From contig NC_091120.1 in assembly GCF_040183065.1 (NCBI RefSeq), positions 75,510,208 through 75,574,207 on the forward strand: a stretch of DNA of 64,000 nucleotides, written 5' to 3'. This DNA comes from Periplaneta americana. Its lineage: Eukaryota; Arthropoda; Insecta; Blattodea; Blattidae. Shown here one piece after another: positions 22,611 to 34,590 of the stretch. The position numbers were made by a program, and so were the translations under genes. The notes under the pieces are model-generated. The model searched no databases. It was not told the origin of the DNA and saw nothing but the letters and a program-made list of their open reading frames with translations. The number at the start of each line of letters is the position of its first letter. The first letter of the stretch is position 1.

Positions 22611-25600
22611 ATGACTGATATCGTACAATGGAATGTGAACGGTGTACGCAGCAGATATGCAGAACTACAGCAATTGATCTATCGTGAGAACCCTGCTATT
22701 TTATGTCTACAGGAGACACACCTCCGACCTGAACATTCCCTGAAAATATCGGGATACAATGTTTACCGGTACGACCATCTTGCCGATATTCGTGCTAACG
22801 GAGGTTGTGCCCTCCTTCTCCGCCAGAGTATCTTTTCCTCTGTTCTAAACATTAACAGCCCTCATCAATGCATAGCTGCCAGAGTAACCTTACCTACCAT
22901 ATAGTTTTCAATAGTCTCCGTTTATATGCCCCCAGATACACCCTTTACAGTACTTGAAATTCAACATATTCTTTCACAGGTACCTGCACCATATCTCTTG
23001 GTGGGGGATTTCAATGCGTCCCACCACTCATGGGGCTCAAATTCCGATGACGACAGAGGAAATAAAATAGCAGAGGTATGTACCCGTCTAAATCTTGTTA
23101 CCCTGAATTCAGGGGAAGCAACACACCTCTCCTTGGCTTATGGTACATACTCCATGATAGATATCTCCATTTGTAGCCCAGTTTTGTCCACGCATTTCGA
23201 ATGGTCTGTGATTCACGACCTACATGGTAGTGACCACTACCCCATCCGAATGCGTATGTCCGCTTTACGTCCTGCGGAATCTCGATCTCCAAACTGGGTT
23301 ATTAAAAAGGCGGACTGGGTCGGATTTTCGGAGTCCATATCATTCGATGATAACGGACATGAAAGTGTGGATTCCGTAGTAGACTATTTCTCAAATATGG
23401 TTATCAAGTCAGCGGAATTATCTATCCCCCGGTCGTCCTGCAGGCCAAAACGCTTCTCTGTCCCTTGGTGGTCGGATGCCTGCAGAGATGCAATTCGAGA
23501 CCGCCGATGTGCCTTACGCCAATTTGAGCGCCATCCGACCCAAGAAAATTTTGTCCAGTTTAAACGTCTTCGAGCAAAAGCTCGTCGCACTGTATGCGAT
23601 GCTAAGAAGACGTCCTGGACAAACTAGGTCAATTCAATGAAAAGGAATGTCCCATCTAACATCGTATGGGACAAAGTCCGTCGAATAATGGGGAAACGTA
23701 GTTCTGTAATTCCAGGAATAATAAGCAATGGATTAACGACCACCAGTCCAATAGAAATTGCATAAATATTCGCTACCTCGTTCGCACAGATTAGCAGCTC
23801 AAATAATTATGACCCGGAATTTCTGAAAATCAAAGATGCTGCGGAAAAACGAAACCTCAATTTTATATCAGATAATACAGAGTATTACAATACACCATTC
23901 ACATCCGAGGAGCTGGAGGCGGCACTGGACGCATCCCCTGACACCTATCCTGGCCCTGATAACATCCATAACCGTATGCTTCGCCATCTTCCGCCAGCTG
24001 GAAAATCCTTTCTTCTGGCAATGTACAACAAGATCTGGACTGAGAGTGTATTTCAATCTGCTTGGCGTTCCGCCATTGTAATCCCAGTTCAGAAACCAGG
24101 AAAGGATCCTTCTTTACCTGGCAGTTATGGGCCAATTTGTCTTACCAGCTGCGTATGCAAGGTTATGGAAAAGATGATAAGCAAACGCCTGATGTGGGTA
24201 CTCGAATCGGAAAACCGATTGTCTAATATCCAATGTGGTTTTCGTAAGCACAGATCAGCCGCAGACCATCTTGTTCGGCTAGAGACCGCCATTAGAGATG
24301 CTTTCCTCAAGAAGGAACATCTTGTGGCGGTCTTCTTTGATCTAGAAAAGGCTTACGATACCACATGGCGGTATGGCATTCTACAAACTCTGCATGATTG
24401 GGGACTTCGTGGCAGTCTACCAACATTTATTGCGAAGTTCATGGCAGATGGTATTTCCGAGTTCGAGTAGGCACCACACTTTCTAACGAACATCTCCAAG
24501 AAAATGGCGTTCCGCAGTGTTCTGTATTAAGTGTTCTTCTTTTCTGCATTGCGATCAATGGAATTGCCCACTATGTTGGTGGCCGAGTATCTTCCCTCTT
24601 GTACGTTGATGACTTCAGTTTATATTACAGTTCCCGATATCTTCCGTCCATCGGTCGACATTTGCAGCTGGTCATCAACGTACTATCAGAGTGGGTTGTT
24701 CGCAATGGTTTTTAATTCTCTACTCAGAAGACGCAGTGTGTCCACTTTTACAACCAACGTGGACTACATCCACATCCTGAACTGCGTCTTAATGGAGTGG
24801 AGTTGCAATATACAGACACTGCGAAATTTTTGGGCCTTATCTTTGATTAAAAATTAACGTGGGAGGCGCATATACGTGATTTGAGAAGGCGTTGCCAGAA
24901 ATCCTTAAACATTTTACGCCTTTTATCAGGGGTTCGCTGGGGTGCAGATCGTACAGTGCTTTTACGTCTTTACCGAGCTCTAATACGATCAAAGCTGGAT
25001 TATGGCTGTTTTATTTATGGCTCTGCAAATAAATCTAAATTACGTCTTTTAGATACTATCCATCACCATGGGATACGACTCGCTCCAGGGGCCTTCCGAA
25101 CTAGTCGGATAGCGAGTCTTTATTGTGAAGCAGGAGAACCATCACTGTATCAGCGACGTAATGTGTTGTTGTGCTCATATGCTGTTAAGCTCCGGTCGCA
25201 GCCTGAGCACAATTCTTACGACTCTTTCCATCATTCGTCTCTTTACGGCCGATACAGTGAAAATCCACGGAGACTTCGTCCAGCAGGTGTGCGCTTTCTT
25301 GAACTGCTCTCTGAGCTGTATATACATCTACCGTCAGTTCGCACAGTGGAGTATACCACCACTCCACCGTGGATTATGCGACGTCCCATGTTTGATGTAA
25401 GTCTGAGCCGCTGTTTTAAGAATTTTACACCAGCTTTTGTTTATAGACTACGTTTTAGTGAACTTTTATCCCGATATCCAAATTATTCATTAGTTTTTAC
25501 TGACGGATCCCGGATAAATGATTGTGTTGGTTGTTCCTTCGTTACAAATGGAGAGATATTTAAATACAGACTAAGCCAATATACTAGTGTTTTTACTGCT

Positions 25601-26296
25601 GAACTCTATGCTTTTTACAGAGTTTTATTATTTTTAATTAGGCAACCTCGGGGCAGATTCCTTATCTGTTCCGACTCTTTAAGTGCCATCCAGTCCTTGC
25701 AGTCCTTTAATTGTGATGATCCGCTTGTCTTAAGAACTCAGCAGCTGTTCCATACTCTCCTTTGCTCTGATTATGAGATTGGAGTAGTGTGGATTCCTGG
25801 CCATGTAGGGATTCCAGGAAATGAGGCCGCGGATGCTGCAGCCAGGACTGGCGCACTGAATGGCTCTCTGGTATATTGGCGCGAGAGGTGGCAGGACATT
25901 CGAAACTACTTGAAATATAAAATATGGTGGCAATGGGAAGGAGAATGGTCTGCACAAGAGGGAAACAAATTACGAAATACAAAGAATACTGTTCGAGTTT
26001 GGGATTCGTCTACAAGAGCGTCGCGACACGAGGAGGTTTTACTCACCCGGTTGAGGATTGGCCATTGTCATCTGACACACGGCCATCTCCTACGTGGCGA
26101 ACCTCAGCCGGAGTGCGATATGTGCCATGTTCCACTTACGGTGGAACACTTTTTATTGCGTTGCAGGAAATATGACCATGCACGGAGGCAATATGGAATT
26201 CGGCCGACATTGCGTGACGCTCTTGGAAATGATTTTAATTGTACAAATGCAGTTCTGAGATTTTTATCAAATACAGGTTTGGATAAGGTGATTTAG
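22611..26296 (+). pseudogene. LINE ORF2 (endonuclease, RT, RNase H), disabled
   Basis: Domains in order: an APE-like endonuclease (QWNVNGVRS near the start, CLQETHL, LVGDFNASHHSWGS, GSDHYPI); reverse transcriptase (KPGKDPSLPGSY, FFDLEKAYDTTWR, YVDD at about 24604-24615); RNase H (FTDGSRI, AELYAF, CSDSLSAI, WIPGHVGIPGNEAADAAAR); and a terminal CCHC-like motif (CDMCHVPLTVEHFLLRC). Lesions: in-frame stops at 22902-22904, 23625-23627, 23763-23765, 24713-24715 and 24848-24850, and a frameshift near 24460. The usually invariant RT turn PQGSVLSPLLF reads PQCSVLSVLLF, so catalysis is doubtful even apart from the stops. The last 471 codons, from 24881, are open. The protein would nick target DNA and prime cDNA synthesis in the nucleus; this copy cannot. 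Confidence 0.88.
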
Positions 26297-26689
26297 TTTT
26301 TTATTTATCTGTTTTACTTATCCTCCGGACCCTTTACATCCGGAGGTTACATTTGTTGTTTTATATTTGATTTTACATTGTTGACATTTCCGAATATTTT
26401 ATAAAATTTTATGGTTTTAAAATTTAATTCACAAGTTATCTCTGGTGGCCTTAGTTTTATTGTTTTATTTGTTCGTCTTGAATACCACCTAGTGTGGTAG
26501 AATTGCTCACTTTTATGATTCTGTAGAAATCACCTTATGTATATTGCATTTGTGTGCCTCGTTTTATCGTGACAACGCTTTTTAGTTCTTTTAGCACTCT
26601 GATTATTATATTATTTATGTATTTGTAATATTAAGAATTTTAGATAAGGGCGCAAATAGCCATAGTAGCTGACACGCCCTTCTTAAACC

Positions 26690-27720
26690 CTACTACTACT
26701 TCTACTTCTCTTTTCTAACTTTCTTTCTCTTTTCTACCTTCTCTTTCTTACATTCTCTTTTCTACCTTTCATTCTCTTTTCTAACTTTCTTTCTCTTTTC
26801 TATCTTCTCTTTCTTACATTCTCTTTTCTACCTTTCTTTCTCTTTTCTAACTTTCTTTCTCTTTTCTACCTTCCCTTTCCTATCTTCTCTTTTCTACCTT
26901 TCTCTTTTCTACCTTCCCTTTCCTACCTTCTCTTGTCTACATTTCCTTCTCTTTTCTACCTTCCCTTTTCTACCTTCTCTTGTCTACCTTTCCTTCTCTT
27001 GTCTACCTTTCCTTCTCTTTTCTACCTTCCCTTTCCTACCTTCTCTTGTCTAACTTTCCTTCTCTTTTCTACCTTCCCTTTCCTACCTTCTCTTGTCTAC
27101 CTTTCCTTCCCTTTTCTACCTCCCCTTTCCTACCTTGTCTTGTCTATCTTTCTTCCTCTTTTCTACCTTCCCTTTCCTACCTTCTCTTGTCTACCTTTCC
27201 TTCTCTTTTCTACCTTCCCTTTCCTACCTTCTCTTGTCTACATTTCCTTCTCTTTTCTACCTTCCCTTTACTACCTTCTCTTGTCTACCTTTCCTTCTCT
27301 TTTCTACCTTACCTTTCCTACCTTCTCTTGTCCACCGTTCCTTCTATTTTCTACCTTCCCTTTCCTACTTTCTCTTTTCTACCTTTCTTTCTCTTTTCTA
27401 CCTTACTTTCTCTTTTCTAACCTTCCTTCTCTTGTCTACTTTTCCTTCTCTTTTCTACCTTCCCTTTCCTACCTTCTCTTGTCTACCTTTCTTTCTCTTT
27501 TCTACCTTACCTTTCCTACCTTCTCTTGTCCACCGTTCCTTCTATTTTCTACCTTCCCTTTCCTACCTTCTCTTTTCTACCTTTCTTTCTTTTTCTACCT
27601 TCCCTTCTTTTTTCTACCTTCCCTTCTCTTTTCTACCTTCCCTTCTCTTTTCTACCTTCCCTTCTCTCTTCTATCTTTCTTTCTCTTTCTACTTTCTACT
27701 TTTCTCAAACGTTTATTATT
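26690..27720. repeat. polypyrimidine satellite, ~47-bp period
   Basis: Strand-asymmetric C/T array of CTACCTTTCCTTCTC, TTTTCTACCTTCCC and TTTCCTACCTTCTCTTGT blocks with a ~47-base period, best ordered at 26930-27560 and degenerating to shorter TTCTCTTTTCTACC units on both sides. It is almost purine-free on the plus strand for about 1 kb, so long frames rich in Phe/Leu/Ser/Pro result; these are not proteins. Confidence 0.9.
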
Positions 27721-28588
27721 TTCTGCTCTTCTCGTCTCCTCTTTCTTATTATCCTACTCTCGTTCCTTTTCTCATATTTCTCCCTCTTTCCTCTTCCACT
27801 CTGCTCTCATATTTAATTTACCTTCTCCTCTTCTCCATGTCTTCTGATTACTTTCCTTTTTCGCATTTATTTTCAATAGCGTCACTGGCATTAATTGTTG
27901 CAATTTGAATATATTCATAATTTGATGTGACGTGTGTCTTTTATATTTTATAACAAGCTCTGTAGCAAGGATAAGATTACCATGTTATAAACCGGAGTCA
28001 TGAGTGGGCAGCCACGGTGACAAAAGTGGGCAAGAGGAAGCTGGTTGATGTTACAACGTCGTCCGTCTGTGCATGCGGCAATATTTCGCCTAACAATACC
28101 TAACAAATTGCAGTTCATTACGAAGCCTCCCTTTCACAGTGGGTGAATTATCCGGCTCTTGTGCTTTCGCCCTTAATTGAGTCTACCTAAAAGACAATCG
28201 CCCTAATAGTGGCGTCCTCGCAGTCCCCATTATTGAACATAATAAAGAGGCCACATTCACCGGGGAGTAAATCAACTCAGGAGCGGGCGGGCGTTTCGAC
28301 AACACAGCTGGATCGCAGCTCTCAGGGATTTCACTTCGTCTGTGGGAGTAACAACCGACATCTTTATGTTGTTCATTAATTTAAAGCATCATAACTGTCT
28401 GAGGAGCACAACCTCAAGATATCTATGGCTGGAACGAAAAATTTTACTTGCAGGTAATGGGTAATTCTTTGTTTAGAGATCGCCTTAAACTGTAGATGAT
28501 ATTACAAGGATAGAAAATGATCTAATAATGAATGCGTAATGGTGAAATTATAGTGGTAGGAGAAACTGAATAATAGGGAAAATATATA
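27721..28588. other. no gene recognised
   Basis: Pyrimidine-rich at first, then mixed-composition DNA without motifs I recognise. Confidence 0.45.
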
Positions 28589-28679
28589 TACAGGGTGTTA
28601 AAAAAGTGTCGCATATTTTTACAGGAAGTAGCATTGGTCGAAACTAGAAAAAAAAAAGTCCTCTATACATGTGTCCGTA

Positions 28680-29633
28680 AGAGCCGGATTTAGGTGTAGT
28701 GCCGCTACTAGGCAGTGCTAAAATTTGCCGCCCACTAACTCTCACAAGCAGTTTCTGAGCAGCTATTATACAGGTCATGTTTAATTTTAGTTTTAAATGA
28801 AATATTACAATTCATAAAACAATAGATCACTGAAATCAAAATATATGTATCTTACTTGTGAATTATAAATATTTCCTTCTCACTTTCTTCACAGAGAAAG
28901 CATTGATGATGTCATCAAAGTCGGTCTGACGAAGCACATCAGACTCTATGCAAAGAAATGTATTCAAATTTGTTCACTGTTGGAACAAAATTGATCCGTG
29001 AAAGGCAGGCTGTGGCTTATTTTTAATCATCGGTTTTGTTGATGGTATAATATTATTACGAGTATTCCTTTGATAGGAAGTAGGCTATAAAGTAAATTTG
29101 AAAAATAAACTCCAACTCTTTGCGGAATAAACCTTACATATCGAATTGTATAGTACACATGCTGGAAAGTAATTAAATAGTATTGGTTGACGATATATTG
29201 GAAATGTAACCCAGAGTTCTGGTTACTATTCATAGCGATAATATAATAAACACACATCCAATTTGATTTTCAACAATACGTTCTTGTTTATACAAGCAGT
29301 TAAATTTAAGCAGTTTCATAATATAATAACGTGATACCGGCATTACAATATAACTATGCAGCTGCACACTTTCCTTTTACTCTCGCCACGACCACGACAA
29401 TGCGATAACAAAACAATATCAGACTTCCACAAGGTGTTCAAGAACAAACTTCAGGAAAGATTTACCAAGTATTTTAAAAACAATTTTCACTGTAAAATGA
29501 AAATGAAAGAAAAAAAAAAAAAAAAAGGAAAGAAAGAAGAAAGAGAAAGGGAGAGAGAGAAAATGCCGCCCTTGCCCCTAAAAATTGCCGTCCTAGGCAA
29601 CTGCTTAGGTTGCCTAGTCCTAAATCTGGCACT
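28680..29633. mobile_element. hAT-like non-autonomous element
   Basis: Near-matching 8-base duplications GTGTCCGT (28672-28679) and GTGTCCGG (29634-29641) flank inverted ends related to CAGTGCCAGATTTAGG. The left end reads AAGAGCCGGATTTAGG. The internal AAAATTGCCGTCCTAGGCA and TTGCCGCCC blocks at the two sides are also inverted relatives. No transposase is visible. A purine-rich GAAAGAGAGA tract lies near 29500-29560. Confidence 0.6.
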
Positions 29634-29734
29634 GGTGTCCGGAAGCAAATATCTGTTGAAATATGGGCCATGCTGTATTGTGGCCTACGATACCTACCTG
29701 TCTGTTACGTAGATACTACAGAAGGTGTTCTATA

Positions 29735-30595
29735 GAGGGTGTTTAAAAATACGGGGCATAATTTCAGGTATGTATTTCCCACATGTAGACAATCAAAATA
29801 GTTCATTACAACATGTGTCCGGAAATGATTCATTTCCGAGTTATGGCCTTCACAACATTGAAATTCACCGGAACGTTTTTCTTTCCGCAGGTCGTTATCA
29901 TTACAGAAGATGTTCAAAATGTCCACCTCCTGCTTGAATACAGACCTCACATCGATGTCTCATTGACCTGCGAACACGATCCCAAACTCCAGGAGTATTG
30001 CGTATGTCCTCAGAACATGCCACAATTCGATTCCGAAGGGATTCAAATCAGGCACCGGAGACGAATAAACCAATGATTTTAAATGGCCCCACAAGTAGAA
30101 ATCGAGAGGGTTCAGATCAGGTGAGCGTGGAGGCCAAGCAATTGGGCCACCTCTACCTATCCATCGATCAGGAAACCTTCGATCAAAGTACCGGCTAGCC
30201 GTACGACTGAAGTGTGCCATCATGCAAGAAGTGAATGTGTTGACGATTGATCAGTGGAGTGTCTTCTAAAACATGAGGTATGGTGTTTCCCAGGAAGTTT
30301 GTGTACGCCTGCCCCGTAAGTCTGTTTAATTTGAATACATGTCGCACAGTCTAACGCCTACACAACACTGAATGTAACCTTCGCCTCGGAATGAACTGTC
30401 AAGAGTGCCCTCTTAATGTCTCCTTTGACGGCAACGACCTGCGGAAAGAAAAACGTTCCGGTGAATTTCAATGTTGTGAAGGCCATAACTCGGAAATAAA
30501 GCATTTCCGGACACATGTTGTAATGGACTATTTTGATTGTCTACATGTGGGAAATAGATACCTGAAATTATGCGCCGTAATTTTGAAACACCCTC
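29735..30595 (-). mobile_element. DNA transposon with ~170-bp TIRs, TA TSD
   Basis: Left arm 29735-29905 and right arm 30425-30595 are near-perfect inverted copies (GAGGGTGTTTAAAAATAC at the left; complement at the right). TA flanks both ends (29733-29734, 30596-30597), as for the Tc1/mariner superfamily. At 861 bases it is internally deleted and keeps only the end of a transposase frame on minus. Confidence 0.82.
29960..30223 (-). pseudogene. Tc1/mariner-superfamily transposase, C-terminal fragment
   Basis: An 87-codon minus frame includes RWIGRGGPIAWPPRSPDLNP followed by LDFYLWGHLKSLVY. This is the catalytic-core end of DDE transposases of the Tc1/mariner superfamily: the D of SPDLNPLDF lies in the third-acidic-residue region. 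The N-terminal DNA-binding part and the first two acidic residues are absent from this deleted copy. A related N-terminal piece is present in another element at 61256. Confidence 0.72.
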
Positions 30596-30975
30596 TATAA
30601 TGTGTATATATATATATATATATTTTTTTTTTTTAAATTAAATAGTAAATTCAGGTATGAGAAACTTCATTACCTTTCACTTTTACAACAACTGTTCGAA
30701 GTGACGACCGCCAACTTCATTACATTAGTGATTAGCAATAACATGACCTCATACTTCCAGGGTTGCACAACCGCCATTTTTCATTTCCGACCATGGGTTC
30801 CCTAACAAAAATTTTTCCAATAGCATCCTCCTATTGGAGCTTCCTTATTATAAGAACGAATTTTTTTTTTCAATGAAATAAAATTAATTAATCAAAATAG
30901 ATTACATTGCAATAAATTAAGAGTAATTTAAAATTAATTAAATTTATGAAAAGTTATTCTGAAACACCCTATAGA

Positions 30976-31350
30976 TAAAAGTTTGAGAGTTTCCTTTCCG
31001 ATGATGCATATCGAAAGTGTATATTAGATACTTTCCGAAATGAGTATGTTTTAACGCTGATTAAGAATTCCATCGCTTTTCAAGCTGATGTCTACATCTG
31101 TTCAGCTTTCTTAACGGTTTCGTGGGAGACTGTTGTAGCCTAGTGCCTGTGTCATCCAGTTTTTCTTCAGTTAGAATGAGATTTATGCGCCTTATTTTGT
31201 ATTTAATAATGATCCGATTCCTTTAACGTTTTCAATTAAATTCTGGCTTGTCGAATCGGATGGTTTTTGAACGTCAAGATATTTCCGATTTTTCAATAAT
31301 TATAGGGATCCATCTTGCTACCACTTTATTATTTCGCAATATGTTTTGAA
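30976..31350. other. no gene recognised
   Basis: AT-rich DNA between the transposon nest and the LINE relic. Confidence 0.4.
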
Positions 31351-32741
31351 CACTTTACCTAGATCAATTAAATGATGTTCTAAAGCATTGCGAGAACAAC
31401 AAAGCTCCAGGATGTGACAATATTAATATGGAACTTTACAAGTACACCAGCAATGAATTTAAAGCACGACTGTTAACATTGTATAACAGAATTTTAGATG
31501 GAGAAAGCCCCCCGGATATTTGGCACAAGAAGATAAGAATAACTGTGAAAATTGCAGAGATATTAGTCTTCTAAATTCAGGATATAAAATTTACACAAAA
31601 CTTTTAAAATAAAAATTACATACCAGTACATTTTGTGAAGCCAAATTAATCCTTAAATTGGCAAAACTTCATTTCTCACACTAGTTTATTAAACCTTGTC
31701 GGACTGTAAAGAAAACAACTATCGCAATGTCCATATTTTATATGTTGTACAATATTATAGTATTATGAAATTTTAATTTTCCTACCAATTTTTTATATAT
31801 TATTTTATTAAAATTATAGCATATAGCCTATTAACCTGTTGTATCCTATAAAATACTTAGTCAATTTAAGGGTTAATGGTAGAATAAAGTGGATTGTGGA
31901 AAGGAAGATTATGTGCTGATGGGTACTTTACTCTAAAATGATAATAGAAAAACAAAGAGAGTTTAATAAAGGGATACATTTGGCTTTTATAGATTTTAAA
32001 AAGGCTTTTGATAAAGTTAATTGAAAAAAAGTTATTTGAAAGCCTGAAAGAAGATCATATTCCAAATCAATTAATAAATGCAACTTATAGTTTATATTGT
32101 GAAAATTATATTTTAGTATGTACTGGAAACAACCAAACTGAGTTGAAATCAATTAATCAAGGTGTTCGACAAGGTTGTAACCTATCCCCATTACTATTTA
32201 TTGTATGTATGGATTATATGATTAGAAACTGGAAAAGAACAAAACATGATAATTAGAACATCAATAGAAATTTAAAGTTACCTATAGCCCCATTACTGTT
32301 TACAGATTATGTAATACTATTAGCAGATTCTGAAGATGGCCTCCAACAATTTCCAATTACAACTCATTTCTGAGGAATACGGGATAAACATTTCAGTTAA
32401 TATATCACGGCCTACTTGATGAAAGGCCACCGCACTGAATGTGGCAACGCCGCTACAAAGCATTTGTGGGGGCCGACATCTGTCACATTATAGTCTGCTT
32501 GAATGTAAAATGTTTCTAAATTCTATCATGAAATAAAAGTAGATTCTCAAACTTTGCTGGATATGTATTCATAAAACATTAACCATGTTGTATCAGTGAG
32601 CAAATTAAAGACGATTCCAGCATATAGCCTACTTAATATCTCACAATTAAGGAAATAATTCAGTTTTTAACGCCATGTAGGCACTGTAATACGTTTCATT
32701 ATTATTGTCCGAAATAATTTTGTTATGAGCTTTACAAACAA

Positions 32742-32743
32742 TG

Positions 32744-32783
<40 letters not shown>
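32742..32783. repeat. (AAT)n microsatellite
   Basis: About 13 AAT triplets. Confidence 0.9.
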
Positions 32784-32786
<3 letters not shown>

Positions 32787-32902
32787 TAATACGAAATTGA
32801 GGTAACACAAGTCATTTTCTTGCAGGTTTGAAGACTGAACTTAAAACATAACATTAATTAATTAAAAAAGGCATTATCCGTAATTGTTACATTTTTATTT
32901 AA

Positions 32903-34590
32903 TAGGGTTCGGAAACTCATTCCATCAAGAACAGATGGAAAAACTATTTTGAGCAACTACTAAAATGTACATAGGCCAAATAGAAATTAATGGGACGAAA
33001 TTCAAATAGAATCTGCTGAGTCATTTATATTCGAACTCACACTTTCTAAAGTCGAAACTGCAATAAAAAAAACCTGAAAAAGTACAAGTCTTCAGCTATA
33101 GATCAAATTCCGGCAGAATTAATACAAGAGGGCGGTAGCGCATTATCTAGCGAAATTTATATGCTTGTATTAACTATTTTGGAAAAAGACATTGTACCAG
33201 AATAATGAAAGGAGTCCATAATTGTACCTATCTTTATAAAAGGGGAAAAGACTTACTGCAGTAACTTTCGAGGAATTTCACATTTGTTGACTTCGTACAA
33301 AATTTTGTCCAATATTCTTTAGAGAAGATTAACTCCTTACTTCGATTAAATTAATGGGGATCAACAGTGCGGTTTTATGCGTAATATGTCGACTATAATT
33401 GACCAGATTTTTTGTATTCGACAGATACTGGAGAAAAAATGGGAGTATAAGGGTAAAGTACATCAATTATTCATAGATTTCAAAAAGGCATATGACTCGG
33501 TTAAGAGAGAAGTGTTATATAATATTCTTATTGAATTTGGTATTCCAAAGAAACTAGTTTGATTAATTAAAATGTGTCTCAGTGAAACGTACAGCAGAGT
33601 CCGTATAGGCCAATTTCTGTCGGATGCTTTTCGAATTCACTGTGGGCTAAAGCAAGGAGATGCACTGTTTAACGTTTTAACTTTGCTCCAGATTATGTCA
33701 TTAAAAAAGTCCAGGATAACAGAGAGGGTTTAGAATTGAACTGGTTACATAAACTGCTTCCTTATGCGGATGACGTGAATGTGTTAGGAGAACATTTACA
33801 AACTATTACAGAAAACACGGACATTTTACTTGAAGCAAGTAAAGAGATAGATTTGGAAGTAAATCCCGAAAGGACAAAGTATATGATTATGTCTCGTGAC
33901 CAGATATTATACGAAATGAAAATATAAAAATTGGAAATTTATCCCTCGAAGAGGTGGAAAAATTCAAATATCTTGGAGCAGGAGTAACAATTATAAATGA
34001 CATTCGGGAGGAAATTAAATGCAGAATAAATATGGGAAATGCCTAATATTATTCGGTTGATTGAGAGGCTTTTGTAATCAGTATGTTCTCAAAAATCTGA
34101 AAGTTAGAATTTATACCGGTTTTTACCAGTTGTTCTGTATGGTTGTGAAACTTGGACTCTCATTTTGAGAGAGGAACAGAGATTAAGGGTATTTGAGAAT
34201 AAGGTGCTTAGAAAATTATTTGAGGATAATAGAGATGAAGTTACAAGAGAATGGAGAAAGTTACACAATATAGAACTGTACGCATTGTATTCTTCATATT
34301 CGTATTAGGAATATTAAATTCATACGTTTGAGATGGGCAGGGCATGTAGTACGTATGGACGAATCCAGAAATGCATAGAGAGTATTAATTGGGATGCCGG
34401 AGGGAAAAAGACTTTGGGGAGGCCGAGACATAGATGGGAGGATAATATAAGATGTATTTGGGGGAGGTGGGATATGATGGTAGAGAATGGATTAATCTTG
34501 CACAGGATAGGGACCGATGGCGGGCTTATGTGAGGGCGGCAATGAACCTCCGGGTTCCTTAAGAGCCATTTGTAAGTAAGTAAGAAAGTA
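32903..34590 (+). pseudogene. RTE-like LINE reverse transcriptase, degraded copy 1
   Basis: Recognisable in order: RTDGKTI; a segment around AIDQIPAELIQEGGSALSSEIY; QQCGFMRNMSTIIDQIFCIR; VHQLFIDFKKAYDSVKREV; RIGQFLSDAFRIHCGLKQGD; YADDVN (about 33760); LEVNPERTKYMIMSRDQ; YGCETWTL; WAGHV; and GRPRHRWEDNIRC. It ends near 34560 with a (GTAA)n-like tail to 34590. No RNase H follows RT, and the C-terminal WAGHV/GRPR-WED motifs match RTE-type LINEs. Several frameshifts and stops make it inactive. The homologous minus-strand copy at 38658-39552 shares about the last half. Confidence 0.82.

Larger units (their letters stand above)
20318..26700 (+). mobile_element. near-full-length I-group non-LTR retrotransposon
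   Basis: A 6.4-kb unit with a GC-richer ~980-base 5' UTR, ORF1 (21298-22593), an ORF2 remnant (22611-26296) and a ~400-base 3' UTR ending near a CTACTACTACT run. ORF2 combines an APE-type endonuclease, reverse transcriptase and a C-terminal RNase H. RNase H together with a three-zinc-knuckle ORF1 points to the I/R1/LOA group, I clade preferred by impression. The flanks are the same polypyrimidine repeat, and TTCTCTTTTCTA occurs on both sides (20305-20316 and just after 26700), a plausible but ambiguous TSD because the target is itself repetitive. Confidence 0.85.
28591..30971. mobile_element. TA-target DNA transposon, outer element of a nest
   Basis: The left end CAGGGTGTTAAAAAAG, preceded by TA at 28589-28590, and the right end GAAACACCCTA, followed by TA, are inverted relatives of a Tc1/mariner-superfamily terminus. 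Two independently bounded elements (28680-29633 and 29735-30595) sit inside, so the outer element was much shorter originally. The outer match is only ~12 bases, hence moderate confidence. Confidence 0.45.

Noticed and set aside
26933-27908. Phe/Leu/Ser/Pro-rich frames of 96-304 codons
   Set aside because: They arise from a ~47-bp polypyrimidine satellite. They overlap in all three plus frames and look membrane-like only because of T-rich codons.
29356-29712. 118-codon frame with a Lys/Glu-rich stretch
   Set aside because: It runs through a purine-rich low-complexity tract inside an hAT-like element; no conserved motif.
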